From Clostridiales bacterium (GTDB lineage: Bacteria > Bacillota > Clostridia > Christensenellales > CAG-138): a stretch of 9,902 nt of DNA. The translations under genes and the position numbers were made by a program. Numbering within the stretch: the first letter of the stretch is position 1; each line of letters begins with the position of its first letter. The notes under the pieces are model-generated. The model did no database searches and had not been told where the DNA came from. It saw nothing but the letters and a program-made list of their open reading frames with translations. Positions 1 to 6,879 of the stretch are shown piece by piece. The stretch spans positions 1 through 9,902 of the forward strand of contig DNFZ01000134.1 in assembly GCA_003486785.1 (NCBI GenBank), given 5' to 3'.

Positions 1-1
1 C

Positions 2-1132
2 GGCAAATACCGCATCATCGATTTTCCGCTGAGCAACTGCGTCAATTCAGACATCGACACCGTCGGCGTGCTCACGCAATACCGCCCGCTCGCGCTCAAC
101 AGCTACATCGGCACCGGTCAGCACTGGGATCTCGACCGCATGAACGGCGGCGTGTTCGTGCTGCCGCCCTATGTCACCGGCGTAGAGGGGCAATGGTATA
201 CCGGCACGGCCAATGCGATCTACCAAAACCGCGAGTTTGTCGATCAATTCAATCCCGACTATGTGCTCATCCTCTCCGGCGATCACATCTATAAAATGGA
301 CTACGGCGCGATGCTGCGCTTTCACATCGAAAAGAATGCGGTGGCGACCATTGCGGTGCTCCCCGTGCCGATGGAAGAAGCGCATCGCTTCGGCATCATG
401 AATACCGACGAATCAGACCGCGTTACCTCGTTTGATGAAAAGCCCAAGCAGCCCAAATCTAACAAGGCTTCGATGGGTATCTATATTTTCAACTGGCGCA
501 CACTCAAGGAATGCATGCGCATCGATGATGAAAATCCTGACTCCACAAACGACTTTGGCAATGACATCATCCCCGCCATCATCAACGGCGGGCAGGCGGT
601 GTTCGCCTATCCGTTTGAAGGCTACTGGAAAGACGTAGGGACAATTCAGAGCCTGTGGGACGCGAATATGGATCTCATCGCGACACCTCCCAAGCTCGTG
701 CTCAACGACCCGCAGTGGAGAATCTACAGCCGAAACCCCATCATGCCGCCGCACTACGTCGGTGCGCACGCTTCCATTACGCAGAGCCTGGTCACGGAAG
801 GATGCCGCGTGGAGGGAAAGGTACACCACAGCGTACTCTTCTCCAATGTGGCAATCGAAGCGGACGCCGAGGTGTACGATTCCGTCATCTTTCCCGGCGC
901 GGTGATCCGGCGCGGCGCAAAGCTGCATCAGGCGATTGTTGGCGAGAACTCCATTATCGGCGAAAACGCCGTGATTGGCGGCGAGCTGCGCCCGGGCGAT
1001 TGTGTTGATAATTCGCTCACCGGCGCCATTACGCTGGTTGGCAACGATATCAGCATTCAGCCGGAGGCGTATCTGCCGCAGGGCACGATTGCCACCGAAG
1101 ATGCGTTCGGAGGAAGATGCTATGACAAGTAA
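2..1132 (+). CDS. glgC: Glucose-1-phosphate adenylyltransferase catalytic subunit GlgC (5' end outside window)
   Basis: This enzyme makes ADP-glucose and pyrophosphate from glucose-1-phosphate and ATP, the committing step of bacterial glycogen synthesis in the cytoplasm. The frame is already open at base 2, and the first visible residues GGKYRIIDFPLSN are the conserved N-terminal core, so only about the first 35 residues are missing; 376 are visible. The GTG at 68 is internal and is not the start. SGDHIYKMDY (275-304) contains the catalytic aspartate, FDEKP (431-445) the sugar-phosphate lysine, and GYWKDVGT (620-643) is also typical. From about base 760 the protein is a run of hexapeptide-like repeats (left-handed beta-helix) ending near VGNDISIQPEAYLPQG. 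The last 11 bases overlap glgD, indicating one transcript and probably coupled translation. Identification is secure from the motifs and from the glgD and glgA neighbours. Confidence 0.96.
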   Translation, partial: GKYRIIDFPLSNCVNSDIDTVGVLTQYRPLALNSYIGTGQHWDLDRMNGGVFVLPPYVTGVEGQWYTGTANAIYQNREFVDQFNPDYVLILSGDHIYKMDYGAMLRFHIEKNAVATIAVLPVPMEEAHRFGIMNTDESDRVTSFDEKPKQPKSNKASMGIYIFNWRTLKECMRIDDENPDSTNDFGNDIIPAIINGGQAVFAYPFEGYWKDVGTIQSLWDANMDLIATPPKLVLNDPQWRIYSRNPIMPPHYVGAHASITQSLVTEGCRVEGKVHHSVLFSNVAIEADAEVYDSVIFPGAVIRRGAKLHQAIVGENSIIGENAVIGGELRPGDCVDNSLTGAITLVGNDISIQPEAYLPQGTIATEDAFGGRCYDK

Positions 1133-2246
1133 CGCGTTTGGCCTCATCTATACCGGCGAAACCAACCCGTTTTTGCGCGATCTTGCGCTCTCGCGGTCGG
1201 TTGCGGCGCTCCCGTTTGGCGGGCGATACCGCTGTATCGATTTTATCCTGTCCGATTTGGTCAACTCCGGCGTCACCAGCGTCGGCCTCATCACGCAAAA
1301 AAACTATCACTCGCTGATGGATCACTTAGGCGCAGGGAAAGAATGGGATCTCCACAGAAAACGCGAGGGCCTTTTCATGCTGCCGCCGTTTATGACCAAG
1401 GAAAACACCGGCCTTTACCGCGGCAGTGTGGATGCCATCCGCTCCTGCCTCGGCTATGTGCGCCGCTGCCCGCAGCAGTATGTCATCCTCTCGGGCAGTC
1501 ATACCATATTCAACATGACGTTTAGCGATATGATCGCGCGGCATATCGAGACGCGCGCGAACATCACCATGCTCTACAACGAGAGCGAGCTTGCGGCAAG
1601 TGAGGAGCAAAACCTCGATCTGCGCCTGCTGATGGATGCAAATGAGCGCGTCACCGAGATGGAGCTCAATCCTTTTTCGCCGCGCTCCGCATATCGCAGC
1701 TGTGACGTGATGATCCTGGACAAGCTGCTGCTGGAGTATCTCGTGGAGGAGGCGTATTCCCACGGTGACTATGACCTCACGCGCGATATCTTGCTCAAAA
1801 AATGTCAGACGCTCAAGATCATGGGCTATCGATACGACGGATATGTCGCGCGGCTGGATTCAGTAAACGATTATTTCCGCCACAACCTTGCGCTGCTGCA
1901 GCCGGAGGTTCGAAACGATCTGTTTCACCCCGCGCACCCGATCTACATCAAGGTCAAGGACGAAGTCAGCGCGAAATACGGCGAAAATGCGATTGTAAAA
2001 AACTCCATGCTGGCAGACGGCTGCCAGATCGACGGCACGGTGGAAAACAGCATCGTATTCCGCGGCGTGAGCGTAAAAAAAGGCACGGTCGTGAAAAACA
2101 GCATACTCATGCAGGCTGTGAGCATCGCCGAAAACTGCATGATGGATCACGTCATTCTCGATAAAGGCGTTGTGGTACGCGAGGGGCGCACGCTCACCGG
2201 CTACGACGGGTTCCCGATCATCTTAAAAAAAGGCACCACCATTTAA
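1122..2246 (+). CDS. glgD: GlgD subunit of ADP-glucose pyrophosphorylase
   Basis: This 374-residue protein is a paralogue of GlgC that, in Firmicutes, partners GlgC in a mixed complex and raises its activity (family knowledge). The ATG at 1122 is chosen because GGAGGAAG (1109-1116) lies just before it; the frame runs open further upstream, but only as a shadow of glgC. The fold is kept: GGRYRCIDF at 33-41, an LPPF loop and C-terminal hexapeptide repeats from about residue 285. The active site is degenerate. The GlgC motif SGDH reads SGSH at 124-127 (Asp to Ser), FDEKP is replaced by MELNP at 180-184 (Lys to Asn), and the N-terminal nucleotide loop is TGETNPFLRDLALSRS rather than GGxGxRL. It is therefore probably regulatory or structural. 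It shares the glgC transcript. Confidence 0.94.
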   Translation: MTSNAFGLIYTGETNPFLRDLALSRSVAALPFGGRYRCIDFILSDLVNSGVTSVGLITQKNYHSLMDHLGAGKEWDLHRKREGLFMLPPFMTKENTGLYRGSVDAIRSCLGYVRRCPQQYVILSGSHTIFNMTFSDMIARHIETRANITMLYNESELAASEEQNLDLRLLMDANERVTEMELNPFSPRSAYRSCDVMILDKLLLEYLVEEAYSHGDYDLTRDILLKKCQTLKIMGYRYDGYVARLDSVNDYFRHNLALLQPEVRNDLFHPAHPIYIKVKDEVSAKYGENAIVKNSMLADGCQIDGTVENSIVFRGVSVKKGTVVKNSILMQAVSIAENCMMDHVILDKGVVVREGRTLTGYDGFPIILKKGTTI

Positions 2247-2375
2247 GCGGCATTATCTGCGCGGTTAGACCGGCGCGCCAATCAATCTGCGGCGGGTGCG
2301 GCTCGCCTGATTTTCCGCAGGCGCTCGGTCGGGTAAAACGCGGCGAAAAGGTTTTTTACGGGAGGACTTAAAATC
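2247..2375 (+). other. glgD-glgA intergenic region
   Basis: This 129-base gap contains no convincing promoter. An imperfect hairpin can form between CTGCGG (2287-2292) and CCGCAG (2315-2320), and an A/T-rich imperfect inverted repeat (about 2332-2359) lies just before the ribosome site GGGAGG (2360-2365) of glgA. The gap is long compared with the glgC-glgD overlap, so an internal promoter or processing site is possible, but the sequence alone does not show one. Confidence 0.4.
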
Positions 2376-4142
2376 ATGAAGGTGCTGTTCTGCGCCAGCG
2401 AGTGCGTACCGTTTGTCAAAACCGGAGGGCTTGCAGATGTCGCGGGCGCGTTGCCTGTAGCACTCGCGCGGGAGGGGCATGATGTGCGTGTGATCCTGCC
2501 AAAGTATCGCGTGATCGACGCATACTGGAAAAGCCGGATGGAGCATGTTTGCCATTTTGACGTGCTCTTCGGCTGGGAAACGCTCTATTGCGGCATCGAG
2601 CGCGTGACGGACAACGGCGTTGAGTATTACTTTGTGGACAATGAATCCCATTTCGGCGTAACGGAGCTCTATGGCGACGGCATCACGGAGGGGCTTCGCT
2701 TTGCGTTTTTCAGCCATGCGGTGCTGGAGTGCCTGCCGCGCATCGGCTTTTTCCCAGACGTAATGCATCTCAACGACTGGCAGACAGGGTTGATTGCGGC
2801 GCTGCTCAAGACGCAGTATGCCGCAAAGCCGGAGTACGCGCGGATCAGAACCGTTTTTTCGATTCATAATCTCAAGTATCAGGGCATCTTCTCCTGGCGT
2901 GAGATCGCGGGCAGACTGGGGCTGGATGAACGTTATTTCACCTATGAGTATATGGAGTTTTTCGGCTGCATCAGCTGCATGAAGGGCGGGCTTGTCTTCT
3001 CCGACCGGCTCTGCACGGTGAGCCCCACATACGCAGAGGAGATTAAAACCCCGTTTTTCGGTGAAAATCTCGATGGCTTGCTGCGCGCGCGGGAAAACAC
3101 GCTCAGCGGCATTCTCAACGGCCTCGACTACACGATCTTCAACCCCGCGGACGACCGCTTCCTTGCGCATCATTTTGACGCCGACTCGCTGGAAGAAAAG
3201 CTCGCCTGCAAGCGGGATCTCCAGCGCGAGTGCGATTTGGAGGAGCGGGATGTGCCGCTCATCGGCATGATCGCCCGCCTGTCACAGCAAAAGGGGCTGG
3301 ATCTCGTGGAGCGCGTGCTGGGAGATATCATGCAAAGCGATGTGCAGCTCGTCTTTCTCGGCAAGGGTGATCGCAGGTTTGTCGACTTGCTCAACTGGGC
3401 AAACTGGCGCTATCCCAAGCGTGTGCATGCGCGCATTGAGCTGGACGAAGGCCTTGCGCATCGCATCTATGCGGGGGCGGATATGTTTCTGATGCCGTCC
3501 CAGTTCGAGCCGTGCGGACTCAGCCAGATGATCGCGCTGCGATACGGCAGCGTGCCCATCGTGCGCGAAACCGGGGGTCTTCGGGACACCATTACGCCGT
3601 ATAACATGTATACCGACGAGGGCAACGGGTTTTCATTTGCCAACTATAACGCGCATGAGATGCTCGCGACCATTGAGCGCGCGATCCGGTACTGGAACGA
3701 GGACAAACCCATGTGGCGGCGCATGATGCTGCGCGGCATGGCGGATCGCTTTGACTGGGCAAAGCCCGCGAAAGCCTATTTGACGTTGTATGAGAGGATG
3801 CTGCCTGCGGCAAACGTTCAGACAGAACCGCAAAACCGCACCCAGCCTCCGCAAAAAGCGGCTGAGGCGGCCGAACTAACGATGGAGACGGGAACAACGG
3901 CAGCGACGAGAGAAAAAAAGACCGTCGAAACGATCAAATCGCCAGAAAAGAGCGAAACAGTGGAAGAAACGAATTCCGTCGAAACGATGAAAGCGCCAAA
4001 CAAGAACGCAGCCGCGCAGGAAGTTAAGACCACCGAAACGATCGAAGCGCCAAACAAGAACGCAGCTGCGCAGGAAGTTAAGACCACCGAAACGATCAAA
4101 TCGCCGGAGAAGAGCGATACCATCGAAAAAGTCAAGCAGTAG
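2376..4142 (+). CDS. glgA: Glycogen synthase GlgA with repeat-bearing C-terminal tail
   Basis: This GT5-family glycosyltransferase transfers glucose from ADP-glucose to the non-reducing end of a growing alpha-1,4-glucan. The ATG at 2376 follows GGGAGG by ten bases. The N-terminal Rossmann domain has KTGGLADV at 15-22 (ADP-glucose-binding lysine) and HLNDWQTG from residue 131. The second domain has NGLDYTIFNP, the ARLSQQKG segment with R301 and K306, and EPCGLSQ from E378 followed by RETGGLRDTI; these are the usual catalytic and nucleotide-binding elements. The catalytic part ends at YLTLYERMLPAA near residue 479, close to the usual family length. Beyond it lies an extra hydrophilic tail of about 109 residues (480-588) rich in Thr, Glu, Lys and Ala, with tandem repeats (separate entry) and no predicted membrane segment. 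It is the last gene of the glycogen block and ends before a hairpin. Confidence 0.96.
   Translation: MKVLFCASECVPFVKTGGLADVAGALPVALAREGHDVRVILPKYRVIDAYWKSRMEHVCHFDVLFGWETLYCGIERVTDNGVEYYFVDNESHFGVTELYGDGITEGLRFAFFSHAVLECLPRIGFFPDVMHLNDWQTGLIAALLKTQYAAKPEYARIRTVFSIHNLKYQGIFSWREIAGRLGLDERYFTYEYMEFFGCISCMKGGLVFSDRLCTVSPTYAEEIKTPFFGENLDGLLRARENTLSGILNGLDYTIFNPADDRFLAHHFDADSLEEKLACKRDLQRECDLEERDVPLIGMIARLSQQKGLDLVERVLGDIMQSDVQLVFLGKGDRRFVDLLNWANWRYPKRVHARIELDEGLAHRIYAGADMFLMPSQFEPCGLSQMIALRYGSVPIVRETGGLRDTITPYNMYTDEGNGFSFANYNAHEMLATIERAIRYWNEDKPMWRRMMLRGMADRFDWAKPAKAYLTLYERMLPAANVQTEPQNRTQPPQKAAEAAELTMETGTTAATREKKTVETIKSPEKSETVEETNSVETMKAPNKNAAAQEVKTTETIEAPNKNAAAQEVKTTETIKSPEKSDTIEKVKQ
3915..4133 (+). 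repeat. Repeats in the 3' end of glgA coding a TETIK-SPEK/APNK tail
   Basis: Two adjacent 54-base units, 3993-4046 and 4047-4100, code APNKNAAAQEVKTTETI followed by E or K. The DNA copies differ at one synonymous base in an alanine codon (gcc/gct) and at the last codon (gaa/aaa). A related core, (V/T)ET(I/M)(K/E)(S/A)P(E/N)K, occurs four times: VETIKSPEK, VETMKAPNK, TETIEAPNK and TETIKSPEK. The units stay in frame, 18 residues each, so copy number could change without breaking the gene. The near identity of the two long copies points to recent duplication. Confidence 0.85.
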
Positions 4143-4165
4143 GCTTCAGAAAAGAATCCTCATAT

Positions 4166-4200
4166 CGAAAGAGACGCTCTTATGCGAGCGCCTCTTTTCC
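4166..4200. terminator. Hairpin between convergent glgA and the DUF975 gene
   Basis: AAAGAG (4168-4173) pairs with CTCTTT (4192-4197) and CGCTC (4175-4179) with GAGCG (4186-4190). One A/C mismatch separates the two stem halves, and the loop is six bases. The stem begins with A residues and ends with TTTT, so it can act as an intrinsic terminator for glgA and possibly, in reverse, for the leftward gene. The U-tract is short. Confidence 0.65.
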
Positions 4201-4218
4201 GTTGCTACCCTATGTTCG

Positions 4219-5049
4219 TCAGACAAACTCTCTTGAGCTGGTTTCGCCTTCGTTGAGGGTCGGTGCCGCGGGCGAAACGGGCGCGCCGGGCGACGCGGGT
4301 GCGCCGGGCGTGGCGAAAGGCGATGCAGGCAGCCTGCCGGAAAGGTCGAGATAAAACGCGGTTGTAGCGGCTTTCACATACGGCGTAAGAAACACATAGC
4401 CGATGCCGCCGGTGAGCGCGGCGAGCAGATACCAGCCGATGAAGCTGAAATCCAGACAGAAAAGCCGGCCTTTGTTGCCCGCCATCATTTGCTTGGACTG
4501 CTCGATGGCTTCCATCGCGGAGAGACCCGGATGCTCCGCCATGATGTATGGCGCCATACTGTAACGATAGGCCGCGACGATGCCCGGAATGACGAACAGC
4601 AGCGCCCAGAGCAAAATCTTCAGCAGCATCAGCAAACGCAGCACCAAAGCGTTGCCAAAGGCGGAAAAAAGGGAGAACAGTGTTTCGATCTTTGGCGCGG
4701 CGGCGCTTTCGTAGAGCGAGAGGTTGAAGCGGTTGTAACCCAACTCTATCGCGCTGCCGATGATGAACATCGCAATGCTGTAGACGACGAACAATCCGCC
4801 CAGCGCGGCGATTACGCCGGCAAACGGCCGGACCATCGAATAGATCGCGTCCAGATCGACTTGCCCGCTCGTAAATTCCTGCAAGCGACGCATGAAGTTG
4901 CCGGAATTCGAACCAAAGCGGAATTCAAACGTACTCTGAGCGCCATAGCCGCCTAAAAGCATCGCGATCAGTCCGGCAAGCAATGCCCACCAGTAGCGCC
5001 CGCGCAGGATATTCCACGCGGATTCCCGAAAATCTTTTGCACGTTTCAT
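4219..5049 (-). CDS. DUF975 family integral membrane protein
   Basis: This predicted polytopic membrane protein of 276 residues has no defined biochemical role. The start at 5049 gives MKRAKDFRESAWNILRGRYW, the amphipathic opening typical of DUF975; an upstream TTG at 5124 would add a poor 25-residue leader. Hydrophobic segments lie near residues 20-36, 75-103, 136-160 and 200-222. The family signature is clear at 155-195 (PGIVAAYRYSMAPYIM, then AEHPGLSAMEAIEQSKQMMAGNKGRLF) and again at FLTPYVKAATTAFY. After the last hydrophobic segment comes a Pro/Ala tail, ATPGAPASPGAPVSPAAP at 246-263, which is not typical of the family core. It lies 79 bases downstream of the DUF2156 gene on the same strand, so co-transcription is likely. 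A short inverted repeat, CCGGCA (5082-5087) with TGCCGG (5097-5102), lies in that gap. Confidence 0.85.
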   Translation of the reverse strand: MKRAKDFRESAWNILRGRYWWALLAGLIAMLLGGYGAQSTFEFRFGSNSGNFMRRLQEFTSGQVDLDAIYSMVRPFAGVIAALGGLFVVYSIAMFIIGSAIELGYNRFNLSLYESAAAPKIETLFSLFSAFGNALVLRLLMLLKILLWALLFVIPGIVAAYRYSMAPYIMAEHPGLSAMEAIEQSKQMMAGNKGRLFCLDFSFIGWYLLAALTGGIGYVFLTPYVKAATTAFYLDLSGRLPASPFATPGAPASPGAPVSPAAPTLNEGETSSREFV

Positions 5050-5128
5050 AGTCCCAACCCCCAGTTTTATTGATGATGCATCCGGCAAAAAAAACCTGCC
5101 GGGATAAGGCGAACATGCACGCAAGCGA

Positions 5129-6019
5129 TCACTCGATATCCACCCAATATTTGTCGATCATGCAGATCGGGCGGTATGCCATCTTGGAGTAGCGCAGACG
5201 CTCTTCGCCGGAATCGTCCTCGCGATTGATATAGTGAGTGCTCTTTTCCGCGGCATACTTGGCATACCAGGAAACGATTGCCTGATAGGAGCCCGCGTAG
5301 TCCACGCGCGCTTTTTCCACATGGCAATGCAGCGTGTCCCCGACGATTTCGCCGACCGAGAGCGCGACAACGGTGCCCGCAACGTCGATATAGCCTGCCT
5401 TTTGACCCAGCGTGAGCGAGTCCGCCAGCAGCTCTTTTGCGCGCTTCATCTCCTCGGCTTCTATCACCTTGTCGAGCGGCACATGCTGCTCATACTCATC
5501 CAGAAAGGCGATGGCGACGGGCAATGTCTCTTCCGTGACAGGCACAAACTTCGCAGAAGGGTTGTCCTTGCAAAAGCGGTTGAGGTGATTGCGCTGCGTG
5601 TGGTACTTCTTGCCCGGAAAGTTCATCAGGTCGCTCGCGTTGTAGACATAATCCGCCCAGTCGCGATTGGTGGAGACGATTGCGCGCGCTCCGTAGCGTT
5701 CGCATAAAAGCGCAAGACCCACCTTAGGCACGGCGCAGAAGCGCAGCGGCATGCCGCTCTCTTTTGCGTGCGCTTCGATGGCATCCAGCGCCGCGTCGAG
5801 GTCCCCGTTTCCGACGGGGAAAACGAAGCATACCCCCTCGCCGGGATAGGTCGCGAGCATGACCAGCATATCCGACACGATGGCAAAGGCAGAGCGGAAA
5901 TACGCGCGCCACTGATACACTGCGCCAAGCGTATAGTCACAGCTGCGAAACGGTTGAACGTCCAAATACGGCTTGAGCTGCCTTGCATTGTGGATCGTTA
6001 TTTTTGAAAATTCCAACAT
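5129..6019 (-). CDS. DUF2156 (phosphatidylglycerol lysyltransferase C-terminal-like) protein
   Basis: This 296-residue cytoplasmic protein belongs to the DUF2156 family, which has a double GNAT-like fold related to the catalytic domain of MprF-type aminoacyl-lipid transferases. The ATG at 6019 is preceded on the minus strand by CAGGGG. Diagnostic stretches are FPGKKYHTQRNHLNRF at 134-149, NREDDSG at 265-271 and LRYSKMAYRP at 275-284, followed by a C-terminal KYW. It lacks the long membrane domain of MprF, so it is the stand-alone soluble form common in Clostridia, whose substrate is not established. It is probably the first gene of a two-gene leftward unit with the DUF975 gene. The family call is firm; an aminoacyl or acyl transfer role is inference. 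Confidence 0.88.
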   Translation of the reverse strand: MLEFSKITIHNARQLKPYLDVQPFRSCDYTLGAVYQWRAYFRSAFAIVSDMLVMLATYPGEGVCFVFPVGNGDLDAALDAIEAHAKESGMPLRFCAVPKVGLALLCERYGARAIVSTNRDWADYVYNASDLMNFPGKKYHTQRNHLNRFCKDNPSAKFVPVTEETLPVAIAFLDEYEQHVPLDKVIEAEEMKRAKELLADSLTLGQKAGYIDVAGTVVALSVGEIVGDTLHCHVEKARVDYAGSYQAIVSWYAKYAAEKSTHYINREDDSGEERLRYSKMAYRPICMIDKYWVDIE

Positions 6020-6092
6020 AAAACCCCTGTATCTTACGGCGCAACCCGCGGCGGTCTGTCCGGCGCGGAATGGCGGATGAATTCACCTGTAT

Positions 6093-6121
6093 ATGATAGC
6101 ACGACTTTTCTTAGCAGGCAA
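6093..6121 (-). promoter_or_regulatory. Sigma-70-type promoter for the DUF2156-DUF975 unit
   Basis: Read on the minus strand, TTGCCT (6121-6116) is followed after 17 bases by TATCAT (6098-6093). The -35 box matches TTGACA at 4 of 6 positions and the -10 box matches TATAAT at 5 of 6. Transcription would begin near 6086, leaving a leader of about 65 bases before the ATG at 6019. Confidence 0.55.
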
Positions 6122-6310
6122 CGCCAAGCCGCGCCGCTTTGCGTGAAAGGATTGCAACATTTTAAAAATCAGCACGCTGAGCGCTTGCCTTTACAGTGTC
6201 TTGTGCCTCAAAAACGACAAATTACGACAATTATCGATGAATACCCGAAAAAAATCTCGCAAAAAAAGGCGGATTGTGCGAATTTATCTCCACACAACCT
6301 TCGATTATGG

Positions 6311-6341
6311 TGTACAATATACGTACAAACGTTCGTATAAT
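6311..6341 (+). promoter_or_regulatory. Promoter with overlapping palindromes, upstream of the HTH gene
   Basis: A perfect TATAAT lies at 6336-6341, 18 bases before the ATG. The -35 is weak; TGTACA at 6311-6316 with a 19-base spacer is the best fit. Two symmetric elements cover the promoter: TGTAC (6311-6315) with GTACA (6323-6327), and TACAAACGTTCGTA (6324-6337), which is palindromic except for one central pair and overlaps the -10 box. A weak -35 with an operator on the -10 is what a repressed or autoregulated promoter looks like, but the binding protein is unknown. Confidence 0.55.
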
Positions 6342-6359
6342 GCAAACACTGGAGGATCG

Positions 6360-6791
6360 ATGAAAGCAAATACACTACCGCATCTTCGCGCGGAGGCAAA
6401 GCGCCAGCTGCTCAGCTACCGCCGCAACAACTCCCGCGTCTACCGCAGCAACGCCATTCGCGCAGAAGGCTGGACGATGCTTGCCTGGGTGCGCGCAATC
6501 GACTCAGCCCGCATGTATTTGCGCGCGCAAAACCCGGTCAAGGAGCGCTATATGAGCCGCCTGTTCGGTCTGGATGCGCCGCTGCCGCGCGGGCAGCCCG
6601 TGCGCGCGCGTCTGGTTCGCCTCTGCGAGGAGATGAATGTTTCGGAATCTACGCTCTATAAGTGGCGCGAAGATATTCTGGAGGTCGTGCTCTACGCGGC
6701 GATGGAGGCGGGCGTTGTGGGCCTCTTTGGCCTTCGCGAGGCAGAGCAGCTTGCGCGCACGCAGCCACAGGCAAGCGATCCGGACGATTGA
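6360..6791 (+). CDS. Small helix-turn-helix protein, ArpU/sigma region 4-like
   Basis: This 143-residue protein starts at the ATG at 6360, five bases after GGAGG (6351-6355). The first half is basic and likely helical (AEAKRQLLSYRRNN, then DSARMYLRAQNPVKERYMSRLFGLD). Residues 88-106, LCEEMNVSESTLYKWREDI, read as a helix-turn-helix with VSESTLYKW as turn and recognition helix, similar to sigma-70 region 4 and to ArpU/RinA-type phage regulators. I do not recognise the exact family and assign no gene name. A role as a DNA-binding regulator is inference from the HTH. The palindromic promoter in front suggests autoregulation. The stop codon overlaps the -35 box of the promoter for the next gene. 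Confidence 0.75.
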   Translation: MKANTLPHLRAEAKRQLLSYRRNNSRVYRSNAIRAEGWTMLAWVRAIDSARMYLRAQNPVKERYMSRLFGLDAPLPRGQPVRARLVRLCEEMNVSESTLYKWREDILEVVLYAAMEAGVVGLFGLREAEQLARTQPQASDPDD

Positions 6792-6817
6792 CGCGATTTA
6801 TCCGCGGGTGTTAGAAT
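6788..6817 (+). promoter_or_regulatory. Likely promoter for the YgjP-type gene
   Basis: TTGACG (6788-6793) and TAGAAT (6812-6817) are separated by 18 bases, each matching consensus at 5 of 6 positions. The -35 box overlaps the TGA stop of the HTH gene. Transcription would begin near 6824, about 55 bases before the start codon. Confidence 0.5.
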
Positions 6818-6835
6818 CAAATCAATTGCAGCCGG

Positions 6836-6850
6836 ATCGATCGGATCGAT
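6836..6850. repeat. Perfect inverted repeat in the leader of the YgjP-type gene
   Basis: ATCGATCGGATCGAT is two exact 7-base arms around a central G. It lies about a dozen bases downstream of the predicted transcription start, where an operator would block elongation. With no loop to speak of it is more plausible as a protein site than as an RNA hairpin. No binding protein is known. Confidence 0.4.
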
Positions 6851-6879
6851 TACGCATACTGCCCAAGCAAGAGGAACAC

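Larger units (their letters stand above)
6020..6359. other. Divergent intergenic region between the DUF2156 and HTH genes
   Basis: These 340 bases hold promoters pointing outward at each end (separate entries). The middle (about 6122-6300) is less GC-rich than its surroundings and contains no gene I can support. A small rightward open frame at 6077-6340 has no ribosome site and an unconvincing composition. The only repeat in the middle is ACGACAA, occurring twice ten bases apart (6214-6220, 6224-6230), each copy followed by T-rich sequence. I see no structured RNA. Confidence 0.6.

Noticed and set aside
413..1147. Long leftward open frame of 244 codons inside glgC
   Set aside because: It lies wholly opposite glgC, has no ribosome site or recognisable domain, and is explained by GC-rich codon bias of the real gene.
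2265..3173. Leftward open frame of 302 codons opposite glgA
   Set aside because: The plus strand carries unmistakable GlgA motifs over the same bases; the frame has the basic, arginine-rich composition of an antisense shadow.
3993..4100. Possible CRISPR or non-coding tandem repeat
   Set aside because: The two 54-base units are adjacent without spacers and are in frame within glgA, so they are coding repeats.
3818..4135. Leftward frame with repeated hydrophobic segments resembling a membrane protein
   Set aside because: Its repeats are the antisense reading of the GlgA tail repeats (Thr/Glu/Lys codons become hydrophobic ones); no ribosome site.
5050..5124. Upstream TTG start for the DUF975 gene
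   Set aside because: It would add 25 residues that do not resemble the family; MKRAKDFRES at 5049 matches the usual N-terminus.
6077..6340. Rightward open frame of 87 codons in the divergent intergenic region
   Set aside because: It has no ribosome site, an unconvincing protein sequence, and overlaps the promoter elements of both flanking genes.
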